A stretch of DNA of 64,000 nucleotides from [Eubacterium] cellulosolvens LD2006 (GCF_000621585.1 NZ_KK211309.1:250244-314243), one strand, 5' to 3'. Counted from the stretch's first letter, positions 49,042-58,130 are shown. A program made the numbers and translations. Notes: generated from the letters alone by a model not told the origin.

Positions 49042-50201
49042 GAGACTGGCATACACACGTTTTTACCTCGACATACACCGCGGATGTCTCCGGTGTATGT
49101 TCGGTGATGTACGAGCTCGGAGGGATGACGATTCTTCATGATCCGAGCGGCTGCAATTCCACCTATACGACCCACGATGAGCCCCGCTGGTACGACACGG
49201 ACTCGCTCATGTACGTGTCCGGTCTGGACGAGATGAGCGCGATCTACGGCGACGATTCGGTGATTATCGCGGATGCCATCCGGGCGGCCGGGGTGATGAA
49301 GCCGAAGTTCATCACCCTCTGCGGGGCATCGATCCCCCACATTATCGCCTTTGATTACAAGGGGGTGGCGCATCTGATCGAGAAGGAGACGGGGATTCCT
49401 GTCCTTCCGGTGCCGACCGACGGCCTGAAGTCCTATGTCTCCGGTGTCGGCCTTGCCACAAGGGAGTGGATCAAAAGATTCGCCGACCGCGGCGCGGAGA
49501 AGAAGTACGGAAGTGTGAATCTGCTCGGCGTGACGCCCATCGATTTTTCCCGGCAGGAAAACGTCGACGATCTGAAAGCGTTCTTCTCGACAAGCGGTCG
49601 GGAGGTCAACGGTTGCTTCGCCATGGGAGATACCTTCGAGAATCTTCGCAACATCTGCGCTGCTTCGGTCAATGTCGTGGCTTCCTCCGCGGGAAGGGTG
49701 CCGGCGAGATTCCTCTTCGGAAAGGAAAAAATACCTTCGGTGGAGGGACTTCCCATAGGACCCGGCATGCGGGAGCGGCTGCTTGCCTGCATCAGAGAGG
49801 CGGAACTTACCGGCAAAAATCTCCGGGCATACGAGGATCTTCCGGAGGAGAGTGAAGTGCTGGTTATCGGCGAAGAGATTTTCGCGAAATCCCTGGCCAC
49901 GGAGATCAATTACCTCTACCGGACAGAAGGAAGCGGCCGGAGAGCCCGGGCGCTCTGGCCGGATGTCAATGAGGGCTTCGACGAGGAAGAGTTGCTGGAA
50001 GCGATCGACCGTTCCAAAGTTGTGATTGCAGATCCGCTCTTCCGCGTGGCCGTAAGGAACAGGGAGACAGCCTTTGTGGATTTTCCGCACGAGGGCTATT
50101 CCGGAAGAATCTACCGCGAACGGATTCCGCGGTTCCTGTCCGCGGATTTCCCGATCGGGTCGTGGATGGAACATGTATCACGCATAGCCGGGAGGAACTG
50201 A
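49038..50201 (+). CDS. Nitrogenase component 1-like protein (NifK/N-like)
   Basis: A 387-residue partner subunit. The chosen ATG at 49038 overlaps the previous stop (ATGA); a GTG at 49026 is possible. Three cysteines in P-cluster-like positions are GVCSVMYELGG, HDPSGCNSTYTTHDEPRW and TLCGASIPH. It is shorter than NifK (about 520) and nearer to reductases of tetrapyrrole or cofactor pathways. It likely forms a D2K2-type complex with the preceding product, served by the NifH-like ATPase. The substrate is not readable. Confidence 0.83.
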   Translation: MRDWHTHVFTSTYTADVSGVCSVMYELGGMTILHDPSGCNSTYTTHDEPRWYDTDSLMYVSGLDEMSAIYGDDSVIIADAIRAAGVMKPKFITLCGASIPHIIAFDYKGVAHLIEKETGIPVLPVPTDGLKSYVSGVGLATREWIKRFADRGAEKKYGSVNLLGVTPIDFSRQENVDDLKAFFSTSGREVNGCFAMGDTFENLRNICAASVNVVASSAGRVPARFLFGKEKIPSVEGLPIGPGMRERLLACIREAELTGKNLRAYEDLPEESEVLVIGEEIFAKSLATEINYLYRTEGSGRRARALWPDVNEGFDEEELLEAIDRSKVVIADPLFRVAVRNRETAFVDFPHEGYSGRIYRERIPRFLSADFPIGSWMEHVSRIAGRN

Positions 50202-50287
50202 CCGGACGTACGGGAGGCGCACCGGCAGGAGATCTGGCTACGCCGAGGCTTTCTGATGCGTGCTATTCAGGCAAGCAGGCAAGTTAT

Positions 50288-50324
50288 TTGGTCGAGTTAT
50301 TTAAGAACAGCTATACTAGTATAG
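50288..50324 (+). promoter_or_regulatory. Promoter with perfect palindrome before the chelate importer
   Basis: TTGGTC (50288-50293), 18 bp, TATACT (50312-50317). The -10 box lies inside the perfect 14-bp palindrome CTATACTAGTATAG (50311-50324), a likely repressor site. The rest of the 244-bp gap has no gene. Confidence 0.6.
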
Positions 50325-50445
50325 AGGTATTATGAGAGTTGTGATACGGAAGATCCCGCACATACGGGAATCGCTTGAAGAGAAGGACGGATGAGAGCGG
50401 TTCTTCGGACAGAGGACATAGCGTACAAAAGAGAGGGGAAGGAAA

Positions 50446-51744
50446 ATGAGAGGAAAAATCCTGGGAACAGAACGAAAAACGATGAAGAGACGGGGCATCT
50501 GTAAGAAGATCGCCACGGGCATTCTTGCCGCGGCGTTGCTTGCCGGATGCGGCGGAAGCAAAGATGCCTCGATTTCCGGAAGAGTGGCATCCGCCTCCGG
50601 CAAAATGACTTCGGAATCAGCGGTGTCCGGATCTGTGACTTCAGAGTCTGTGTATCGGACGGTGGAATCCTGCTCATCGGAAGTACCCGGGGAAGCGTCA
50701 GAGAAGAAAGCGTCTGAGCGCGTACAGATCACCGATCACATGGACCGGACGGTCACGGTTCCGACCGACCCGCAGAACGTGGTGATCCTGGACATTCTTC
50801 CCCTGCCGTCGGTGCTGACGATTTACCTCGGCTCCGCGAAGACGATCAAAGCCATGGAGCCGGCGTCCATGAACGCGGCAAAGAACAGTGTCCTCTGTGA
50901 TCTCTTCCCGGAAGTTCAGGACGTGAGCACGGATATCATGAGCAACGAGGACGTGAACATCGAGTCGCTGATCGCGTTGAATCCGGATGTCGTTTTTTTC
51001 AACGCGGGAAACAGGGAGCTCTGCGCGAAACTCGAGAACGCCGGGCTCATCTGTGTGGGTGTCTCGCCGGTCAAATGGAAGTATGACTGCATCCGCACCT
51101 ACAACGAGTGGATCGCCCTTCTCGATCAAATCTATCCGGACCGGGCGTCGGGAAACGAGAAGACCGTCGATGCGTATGCGAACGAGATCTATGACGAGAT
51201 TCAGGAAAAAACCGGAACCCTGAAGGAGGAGGATAAACAAAAAGTTCTCTTCCTCTTTCAATACGACGAGAACACGATGATCACCTCCGGCTCCAGTTTC
51301 TTCGGCCAATGGTGGTGCGACGCCGTCGGGGCGGAAAACGCGGCGGAAGAGGTTGCGGCGGACAATTCCAACGCGAAGATCACGATGGAACAGGTCTACA
51401 AATGGGATCCGGATGTGATCATCATCACAAACTTCACGGGGACTCAGCCGGAAGATCTTTATAACAACGCGATCGGCGATGACGACTGGTCCGGCGTAAA
51501 AGCCGTAAAAGAAAAAAGAGTATATAAGATGCCGATGGGTTCCTACCGCTCCTACACGCCGGGCGTCGACACGCCGATGACCCTGCAGTGGCTCGCGCAG
51601 GCGGTCTATCCGGATCTTTTTTCGGACATTGATGTGAAAGAAAACGTAAAGGACTATTACAGGACAATCTACGGCGTGGAACTGACGGATGAGCAGGTGA
51701 ATCGCATGTACACGCCGAACCGTGACGCAGGGAAGATGAACTGA
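50446..51744 (+). CDS. ABC transporter substrate-binding lipoprotein, iron-chelate/corrinoid type
   Basis: A 432-residue receptor of the FecB/BtuF (helical-backbone) class. The signal sequence ends in the lipobox LLAGC (Cys about 35), followed by a long Ser/Glu-rich linker to about residue 88. The binding domain starts VQITDHMDRTVTVPTDPQNVVIL and includes IESLIALNPDVVFF and WDPDVIIITNF. GGGAAGGAAA precedes the ATG; 50482 is an alternative start. Family members bind siderophores, haem, cobamides or metal chelates. Its position after nitrogenase-like genes hints at a metal or tetrapyrrole used by them. Confidence 0.85.
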   Translation: MRGKILGTERKTMKRRGICKKIATGILAAALLAGCGGSKDASISGRVASASGKMTSESAVSGSVTSESVYRTVESCSSEVPGEASEKKASERVQITDHMDRTVTVPTDPQNVVILDILPLPSVLTIYLGSAKTIKAMEPASMNAAKNSVLCDLFPEVQDVSTDIMSNEDVNIESLIALNPDVVFFNAGNRELCAKLENAGLICVGVSPVKWKYDCIRTYNEWIALLDQIYPDRASGNEKTVDAYANEIYDEIQEKTGTLKEEDKQKVLFLFQYDENTMITSGSSFFGQWWCDAVGAENAAEEVAADNSNAKITMEQVYKWDPDVIIITNFTGTQPEDLYNNAIGDDDWSGVKAVKEKRVYKMPMGSYRSYTPGVDTPMTLQWLAQAVYPDLFSDIDVKENVKDYYRTIYGVELTDEQVNRMYTPNRDAGKMN

Positions 51745-51939
51745 AGAAACAAAAGACGCATCTGTTTCCCGGGCTGCGCCTGCGTTTTTTGGAATTGCAC
51801 TCCCGGGTAAGCGTTCTGCGAATGAGGCTGGCTATTTTCGGCCGTTTATGTGAGAGGACGCAGGCGGAAACAGAGGACATACCGGCACTGTCGATGGAAA
51901 AAAACACTGGACAGAAGGAGCGGAGAACAGGAGACGGAC

Positions 51940-52944
51940 ATGAAGCATACATTTCATCTGTGGATGATCATCATGGGAATCATACTCTTCGGGACGGCGC
52001 TGGCTGCGCTCTGTGCCGGTCCGTTTCATGTGCCCGCGGGAGACGTGCTTTCCATTCTCTCGGGGAAGGGAAGCGCCATTCCAAACGCGGAGACGACGAT
52101 TCGCATGGTTCGGCTTCCGAGAATCGTACTCACTGTTCTCGCGGGAGCCGGACTCTCGGCGGCCGGCGCTGCCTTTCAGAGCCTCTTCGCGAATCCGCTG
52201 GCGACGCCGGATACCCTGGGCACCGCCAACGGCGCGAGTTTCGGAGCCGCCTTCGGCATTCTTCTCGGCCTTCCGTCCTTCGGCGTGCAGCTGCTCGCTC
52301 TCGGCATGGGGGTGCTCGCCGTCCTTCTGGTTCTCGCCCTTACCCGGGCGGTGCACGGCGTCCGCAATACATCGCTGATCATGGTAATTCTGGCCGGCAT
52401 GGTGATCTCCTCCATGTTTTCCGCTCTGGTTTCTCTGGTGAAATATGTGGCGGATCCCAACGATGTTCTTCCGGTGATCACCTTCTGGCTGATGGGAAGT
52501 TTTTCCGGGACAACGGTAAAATCGCTGACGATCGGCATCCCTCTGATCGTGACCGGGCTGGTGATTCTTTTTCTGATGCGCTACCGCATGGACGTCCTCT
52601 CTCTCTCCGAGGATGAGGCGAAATCCCTGGGAATCAATCTTCCGCTGACCCGCGGACTGATTATTTTTGCCGCCTCGGCCATCACGGCGAGCGTGGTCGC
52701 GCTCTGTGGAGTGATCGGCTGGGTGGGGCTTCTGATTCCCCATATCGTGCGCATGCTTCTCGGAAACAGCAACGCGTATGTTGTACCGGGAAGTATGCTT
52801 TCAGGGGCGATTTTTATGCTGCTGACAGATACCGCGGCTCGCTGTGCGACTGCCGCGGAGATACCGGTGTCAATTCTCACGGCAGTGATCGGCGCTCCGG
52901 TATTCATTCTTCTTCTTCGGAAAACAGGAGGAATACAGGCATGA
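51940..52944 (+). CDS. ABC transporter permease, FecCD/BtuC type
   Basis: A 334-residue protein from the ATG at 51940 with CAGGAGACGG upstream; about ten helices. RLPRIVLTVLAGAGLSAAGAAFQSLFANPLATPDTLG is the hallmark of the FecCD family, and GVIGWVGLLIPHIVRMLLG the coupling region. It serves with the binding protein before and the ATPase after it, which overlaps by 4 bp. The 195-bp gap from the binding-protein gene contains no strong terminator or promoter. Confidence 0.93.
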   Translation: MKHTFHLWMIIMGIILFGTALAALCAGPFHVPAGDVLSILSGKGSAIPNAETTIRMVRLPRIVLTVLAGAGLSAAGAAFQSLFANPLATPDTLGTANGASFGAAFGILLGLPSFGVQLLALGMGVLAVLLVLALTRAVHGVRNTSLIMVILAGMVISSMFSALVSLVKYVADPNDVLPVITFWLMGSFSGTTVKSLTIGIPLIVTGLVILFLMRYRMDVLSLSEDEAKSLGINLPLTRGLIIFAASAITASVVALCGVIGWVGLLIPHIVRMLLGNSNAYVVPGSMLSGAIFMLLTDTAARCATAAEIPVSILTAVIGAPVFILLLRKTGGIQA

Positions 52945-53744
52945 ATGTAACCCTCAGAAACGGCTGTTTCTCGTATGCGAAGGATCAGCCGGTGTTGGAA
53001 AATATCAGTTTTGACGTGGATCAGGGCGAAGTGCTCGCGGTGCTCGGGCCGAACGGCGTCGGTAAGACCACCCTGCTCAAGTGTCTGCTCGGCTTCCTTG
53101 GCTGGGAGAAAGGGGAGGCCGTGTTCATGGGAAAAAGACAGGAGAACTTTCGCGGCTCTTCGTTCTGGAAAGAAGTGGCCTATGTTCCTCAGGCGAGGAG
53201 ACAGACCTTTCCGTATTCTGTCGAGGAGACGGTGCTTCTGGGAAGAACGCCGTATCTGGGCATCTTTGAGAAACCCCGCAGGAAGGACCTTGAGATCGCG
53301 GAAAAGGCGATGCGGATGACGGGGGTCGAAGGCTTACGGCACAGAAACTGCGCGGAGCTGAGCGGAGGAGAACTGCAGCTCGTTCTGATTGCGCGCGCCC
53401 TCTGCGCAGAGCCGTCGATTCTGATCATGGATGAGCCGGAGACAGGACTGGATTTTCGCAATCAGCTGATCATTCTGAATCTGATCGAGCGGCTCAGCCA
53501 CGAGGAGAAGCTGACCGTTGTCTTTAATACCCATTATCCGGAGCACGCGCTGGAGGTCGCGGACCGCACGCTGCTTCTTGACAACAGCGGAAAGGCGCTG
53601 TTCGGAAAAACGGAGGAGATCCTGACGACGGAGAACATGGAGGCGGTATTCTCGGTGAAGATTCGTATTGTCACACAGGAAGAGAACGGGAAGGTTCACG
53701 CGTCGATCCTGCCGCTCTCGCTGATCGGGGAGGAGAAGAGATGA
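52941..53744 (+). CDS. ABC transporter ATP-binding protein, FecE/BtuD type
   Basis: A 267-residue ATPase: Walker A GPNGVGKTT, Q-loop YVPQARRQTF, signature LSGGELQLVLIARAL, Walker B ILIMDEPETGLD and H-loop NTHYPEHA. It starts within the permease stop (ATGA) and in turn its stop overlaps HydF (ATGA). That double coupling ties the importer physically to hydrogenase maturation genes. Confidence 0.93.
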   Translation: MNVTLRNGCFSYAKDQPVLENISFDVDQGEVLAVLGPNGVGKTTLLKCLLGFLGWEKGEAVFMGKRQENFRGSSFWKEVAYVPQARRQTFPYSVEETVLLGRTPYLGIFEKPRRKDLEIAEKAMRMTGVEGLRHRNCAELSGGELQLVLIARALCAEPSILIMDEPETGLDFRNQLIILNLIERLSHEEKLTVVFNTHYPEHALEVADRTLLLDNSGKALFGKTEEILTTENMEAVFSVKIRIVTQEENGKVHASILPLSLIGEEKR

Positions 53745-54946
53745 GTGAACTCTACAACAAAGCATCGAGCGCGAACCGCACACACATCGGTCTGTTCGGA
53801 AGAATGAACGCCGGCAAGTCGACACTGCTGAACGCCCTGACCGACCAGACGGTTTCCATTGTATCGAGCAGAGCAGGGACGACGACGGATGTCGTCCGAA
53901 AACCGATGGAGATCCACGGGATCGGCGCATGTACGTTTCTGGATACGGCCGGCATCGACGACAGCGGAGAGATAGGAGAACTTCGGGTGAAGGCGGCCGG
54001 GAAAGCGGCGGCACAGACGGATATCGCAGTGATGGTTTTTTACGATCGGGATGATTCTCTGGAGAGGCAGTGGACAGAGGAATTCCGGAAAAGAAAGGTG
54101 CCTGTCGTGGGCGTCCTCGGCCATGCGGATGAGCTGGGAAGAGAGGCGGCCTGGGAGAGGGCGGCAAAGCTTGAGAAAATACTCGGCATCCCGGTCATTC
54201 CCTTCGCGGACAAGTGGGAGGGCTGCGCAGAGGAAATCCGGAAGGCACTCGTGGAAGCGGCCGCGGGAAGAGGCGAGAGACGGACAATCACGGGAAATCT
54301 GGTGAAGGCCGGAGACAGCGTGATTCTTGTCATGCCGCAGGATCCCCAGGCGCCGGAGGGCAGGCTGATTCAGCCGGAGGTACAGACGATCCGGGAACTT
54401 CTCGATAAGCACTGCATCGTGCACTGCACGGCAGCGGAGGAGCTCCCTGCCCTGCTTGCGTCCCTGAAGGAAGAACCGGAACTTGTCATCACGGATTCGC
54501 AGATCTTCCGTGAGGTGCACGATCTGCTGCCGGCGGGCGTGAAGCTTACATCTTTTTCGATTCTCTTCGCAGGGTTCAAGGGCGACATGCGATACTTCGC
54601 GGACAGCGCGAAAAAAATAGAGGAGCTCACGGAGGACTCCCGGGTGCTGATCGCGGAGTGTTGTACCCACGCCCCGATGGAGGAGGATATCGGAAGAGTC
54701 AAGATCCCCCGGCTGCTCCGCAAGGCTGTCGGAGAAAAGGTGACCGTCGACGTTAAGGCCGGAACGGATTTTCCGGAAGATGCAGGGAAATATGATCTGA
54801 TCATTCAGTGCGGAAGCTGTATGTTCAACCGCCGCTATGTTATATCCAGAGTGGAACAGGCAAAGAGACAGGGAGTTCCCATGACCAATTACGGAATTGC
54901 CATCGCGCAGCTGACAGGGATTCTCGATGAGGTGACACTGCCATGA
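53741..54946 (+). CDS. hydF: [FeFe]-hydrogenase H-cluster maturation GTPase HydF
   Basis: HydF is the scaffold GTPase on which the 2Fe subcluster is finished before transfer to HydA. The 401 residues hold an N-terminal GTPase (GRMNAGKST G1, DTAGIDD G3), a dimerisation domain, and a C-terminal Fe-S domain with the conserved ECCTHAPMEEDIGRVKIPRLL and CGSCMFNRR cysteines. It overlaps the ABC ATPase and HydE genes by 4 bp each. HydG and HydA are not in the window. Confidence 0.95.
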   Translation: MSELYNKASSANRTHIGLFGRMNAGKSTLLNALTDQTVSIVSSRAGTTTDVVRKPMEIHGIGACTFLDTAGIDDSGEIGELRVKAAGKAAAQTDIAVMVFYDRDDSLERQWTEEFRKRKVPVVGVLGHADELGREAAWERAAKLEKILGIPVIPFADKWEGCAEEIRKALVEAAAGRGERRTITGNLVKAGDSVILVMPQDPQAPEGRLIQPEVQTIRELLDKHCIVHCTAAEELPALLASLKEEPELVITDSQIFREVHDLLPAGVKLTSFSILFAGFKGDMRYFADSAKKIEELTEDSRVLIAECCTHAPMEEDIGRVKIPRLLRKAVGEKVTVDVKAGTDFPEDAGKYDLIIQCGSCMFNRRYVISRVEQAKRQGVPMTNYGIAIAQLTGILDEVTLP

Positions 54947-56073
54947 TTACGCCGGAGAACTGCAGAATCGGGGAATACATCCGCGAGTTCCGTGCACAGA
55001 CGCTGCCGGTGTCGGAGGAGCAGAAGAGGAGGATCGACTGTCTCTATGAGACGGGGATGCTGGAGAGGAAAGACTTTGCCGGACTGATCGAAGAGAGGGA
55101 GGAGACCTCCGCCGCATACATCGCGGCAAAAGCGCGGGAGAGGCAGAGGGAGCATTTCGGGACGAAGGTCTATCTTCGCGGACTGATTGAGTTTTCCAAT
55201 ATCTGTGCCTCCAACTGTCTGTACTGCGGCATTCGAAGAGATAACGCGAAGGCTGTCCGCTACCGGCTCGGGGAAGAGGCGATCCTGGACTGCTGCAGGG
55301 CCGGGTACGGGTTCGGTTTTCGCACCTTTGTACTTCAGAGCGGAGAAGACCCATGGTGGACCGATGAGAGAATCTGTTCCCTGATTCAAAGGATCCGTGG
55401 TGAGTTTCCGGACTGCGCGATCACATTGTCGATCGGGGAAAAGACAAAAGAAAGTTACCGCAGTTACTATGAGGCCGGCGCGGATCGCTATCTGCTCCGG
55501 CATGAGACAGCCTCGCCGGAGCTTTACAGAAGGCTGCATCCGCCGGCACAGACCCTCCAAGACAGGATTCGCTGTCTCCATGATCTGAAAGAAATCGGTT
55601 ATCAGATCGGTGCCGGGATGATGGTGGAAGCTCCCGGACAGACGACGGAGGATCTCGTCCGGGATCTTTTCTTTCTGAAAGAACTGCAGCCGGATATGAT
55701 CGGGATCGGACCCTTTATTCCCCACAGCGACACGCCGTTTGGGAATGAGAAGGCGGGGAGCGTGGACCTCACGCTATTCCTGCTGTCTGTTCTCCGGTTG
55801 ATGTTTCCGAAGGTTCTGCTGCCGGCGACAACGGCCCTCGGAACCGTTGATCCGAGGGGAAGAGAGAAGGGAATCCTTGCCGGAGCAAACGTGATTATGC
55901 CGAATCTCTCTCCGGGAGATGTGCGGGGGAAATACCTGCTCTACGACAACAAGATCTGTACCGGCGATGATCCGGAAAAGTGCAGCCGCTGCATGGAACT
56001 CCGCATGAAATCGATTGGGTATGCGATCTCTGAGGAGCGGGGCGATGCGCCGGGATGGAGCAGGAGAGTGTAA
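54943..56073 (+). CDS. hydE: [FeFe]-hydrogenase maturation radical SAM protein HydE
   Basis: Radical SAM enzyme acting on a (Cys)Fe(CO)2(CN) synthon in H-cluster assembly; 376 residues. The 4Fe-4S motif is SNICASNCLYCGIRRDN (C-x3-C-x2-C), followed by LQSGEDPWWT, HETASPELYRRLHP and the barrel end DIGPF-like MIGIGPFIPHSDTPF. A C-terminal CSRCMELR pair might hold the second cluster seen in some HydE. It is coupled to hydF by an ATGA overlap. Confidence 0.94.
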   Translation: MITPENCRIGEYIREFRAQTLPVSEEQKRRIDCLYETGMLERKDFAGLIEEREETSAAYIAAKARERQREHFGTKVYLRGLIEFSNICASNCLYCGIRRDNAKAVRYRLGEEAILDCCRAGYGFGFRTFVLQSGEDPWWTDERICSLIQRIRGEFPDCAITLSIGEKTKESYRSYYEAGADRYLLRHETASPELYRRLHPPAQTLQDRIRCLHDLKEIGYQIGAGMMVEAPGQTTEDLVRDLFFLKELQPDMIGIGPFIPHSDTPFGNEKAGSVDLTLFLLSVLRLMFPKVLLPATTALGTVDPRGREKGILAGANVIMPNLSPGDVRGKYLLYDNKICTGDDPEKCSRCMELRMKSIGYAISEERGDAPGWSRRV

Positions 56074-56120
56074 AGCGGAAAAAAGAAAGGAGAAGATCCG
56101 CTCTTTTACGGGTGGATCAC

Positions 56121-56375
56121 GTGAAAAGGATGGATACGAGACTTGCAATGATCGCGATTGTCGTAGAGGATACGGAGTGCACGGCGGCAATGAACGCGGT
56201 GCTTCATGAGTACAGCAGTTACATCATCGGCAGAATGGGCATTCCCTACCGGGAGAAAAACGTCTCGCTCATCTCCGTGGCCATTGACGCGCCGAATGAT
56301 GTGATCAGCGCACTCACCGGAAAACTCGGGAATATCAGGGGAATGAATGTGAAGACGGCGTACTCTAAAGTATAA
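56121..56375 (+). CDS. TM1266-family regulator of the iron-only hydrogenase system
   Basis: A small ferredoxin-fold (ACT-like) protein of about 84 residues: RLAMIAIVVEDTECTAAMNAVLHEYSSYIIGRMGIPYREKNVSLISVAIDAPNDVISALTGKLGNI. TM1266 proteins are NikR-C/ACT-like putative regulators found with HydE, HydF and HydG. The start is unclear: GTG 56121 behind GGGTGG, ATG 56130, or an upstream ATG at 56055 inside hydE. It ends the long plus-strand cluster, and the next gene faces it. Confidence 0.82.
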   Translation: MKRMDTRLAMIAIVVEDTECTAAMNAVLHEYSSYIIGRMGIPYREKNVSLISVAIDAPNDVISALTGKLGNIRGMNVKTAYSKV

Positions 56376-56393
56376 AAAAGGACGATGAACGTA

Positions 56394-57767
56394 TTACAGT
56401 TCATCGTCCGGTGTATTCATGCGGATGCGGCGGAACTGGACTGCGGAGCGCATGAAGGCGTCGACGACGCGGGGAGAGAACTGCGTGCCCCGTCCGTTGA
56501 GAATTTCCGCAAAGGCCTCGCGGATATCCCAGGCGTGTTTGTAGCTTCTCTTGCTGGTCAGCGCGTCAAAGACATCCGCGACAGCGACAATCTGCGCCTC
56601 GATGCTGATTTCGTCGCCCTTCAGGCCGAACAGATAGCCCCGTCCGTCCCATCGCTCGTGGTGCTCTCTTGCAATATTTCTTGCCGTATTCAGGATCGGC
56701 CCCTGAGATGCTTTGAGGATCGTATCACCGTAGTGAACATGCTGTTTCATAATTTCGTATTCCTCGTCCGTGAAACTTCCCTTTTTTTCCAGAATCTCAT
56801 TGGGGATGAGAATTTTTCCGATGTCGTGCATCATGGAGGCGATGCGGATCCGGTTAGCCAACTCTGCAGAGAGGCCGATCTCCTTTGCGAGGATTTCGCT
56901 GTAGATCGCAACTCGTCTGACATGGCCGCCGTTGTCCGGCGATTTGTTTTCCAGGATGTTGGCGAAAGCTTCGATCACACGTTCCTGCGACTGGAGCATC
57001 TGCGCCTGCAGTTCGAGAGCGTTCCGGTTTGCCTCCTTGGACACCCGGTACAGTCTCTTGTTTTCGATGGTACCGTTCGCCTGGCGGAGCATGGTCTTGA
57101 TGAACGCGTAGGCGATCATGAGCGCCAGCATGGCGTTCATGGAAATCCCTATCTGAAGAGAATCCCACCGGTTCATCTTATGGACCGAACGGAACATGAT
57201 GACGCCGATGCCGTACATATACGTGAGGACGGTCAGCATGTAGATCTTGATGCTGTGTGAGCGTGTGTTCACCTTTTCCAGCCGCTCCATATTTGATATG
57301 AGTTCCTCAAAGTCCCTGTGCATTCCGATACAGCAGACAGTGAGGAACAGGTAGTTCAGAATAATACTCAACAGAATATACTGCGGCGAAGTCATGTGCG
57401 GGAGCATGGTATTCGTGATGTTGGCGACAAGCGTCATGTTCGAATACAGCATGAGAACAAGAATCCGGTGTCGCACGCCCAGAAGCTTCGCGTAAATGCG
57501 AATCGTGAGAAAATAGATGATACTGATCACCGCGATCATGGTGATATATAACAGGATTTTTCCGGTATGGGGGAAAAACTTCCGGTACAGGATACTGAGG
57601 CAGCCGGTCGCGACACACGGAAGAATACAGGAAGACGGAATACCGCCGAGAAAAACAAGAAACCATTTGTGGAATGTGTTTTTTCTGTTCTTAAGAAAAT
57701 AGTGCCAGCTGGCCAGAGAGCTTATGAAAAAAGACATTCCGAAATACAGGCATGCATAAAAAAACAT
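56394..57767 (-). CDS. Membrane-anchored HD-domain phosphohydrolase, HD-GYP-like
   Basis: A 457-residue protein with a membrane N-terminus of about seven to eight helices (to residue 230), a coiled linker, and an HD-GYP-type domain (about 260-430): HVRRVAIYSEIL, MMHDIGKILIP (HD) and HHERWDGRGYLFGLKGDEI, where GYP reads GYL. Such proteins hydrolyse cyclic di-GMP or related dinucleotides. The altered GYP could weaken c-di-GMP specificity. It converges with the hydrogenase maturation genes. The GGDEF protein at the window end is a possible counterpart. Confidence 0.87.
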   Translation of the reverse strand: MFFYACLYFGMSFFISSLASWHYFLKNRKNTFHKWFLVFLGGIPSSCILPCVATGCLSILYRKFFPHTGKILLYITMIAVISIIYFLTIRIYAKLLGVRHRILVLMLYSNMTLVANITNTMLPHMTSPQYILLSIILNYLFLTVCCIGMHRDFEELISNMERLEKVNTRSHSIKIYMLTVLTYMYGIGVIMFRSVHKMNRWDSLQIGISMNAMLALMIAYAFIKTMLRQANGTIENKRLYRVSKEANRNALELQAQMLQSQERVIEAFANILENKSPDNGGHVRRVAIYSEILAKEIGLSAELANRIRIASMMHDIGKILIPNEILEKKGSFTDEEYEIMKQHVHYGDTILKASQGPILNTARNIAREHHERWDGRGYLFGLKGDEISIEAQIVAVADVFDALTSKRSYKHAWDIREAFAEILNGRGTQFSPRVVDAFMRSAVQFRRIRMNTPDDEL

Positions 57768-57833
57768 ACAGTTACAACCCCGCTTACATTCCCACAGATT
57801 ATAAAAACCAAAGAAATTGATATAAAACAGTTA

Positions 57834-57863
57834 AACTATACAAAATTTTGGTCATTCGCGTCA
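57834..57863 (-). promoter_or_regulatory. Promoter of the HD-domain gene
   Basis: On the minus strand, TTGACG (57863-57858), 18 bp, TATAGT (57839-57834), about 65 bp before the start codon. The region 57768-58017 otherwise shows no gene. Confidence 0.6.
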
Positions 57864-58017
57864 ATAGATGAAAGAAAAACAGAAACAAATTGTTACCTTT
57901 TGGGCTTTACCGGCCGGGTGGGCGTGAATACCTATGCATTCTGACGAAAGGAAGCCTCAGGGAACATGAAGGACAATGCCCGCCGCTGAAGAATCTCCCG
58001 TGCCGGAAACGGTTTTG

Positions 58018-58026
58018 TGTTATAAT
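58018..58026 (+). promoter_or_regulatory. Extended -10 promoter of proB
   Basis: TGT-TATAAT is a perfect extended -10; no good -35 is needed or found. The leader is about 100 nt. Confidence 0.6.
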
Positions 58027-58130
58027 AGCCGGAGTAAAAAGAATTGGCATGTGCATAAAAGCCGGAAAAGCAACGGCAAATGTGCATGAACATACAAAAA
58101 AATGTTTTAAATCGTTATGCGGGGGGAATT

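Noticed and set aside
46989-50201. A genuine nitrogen-fixation operon.
   Set aside because: No nifB, nifE/N, nifV or nifU nearby, the D-like protein lacks the FeMo-co ligands, and the subunits are too short.
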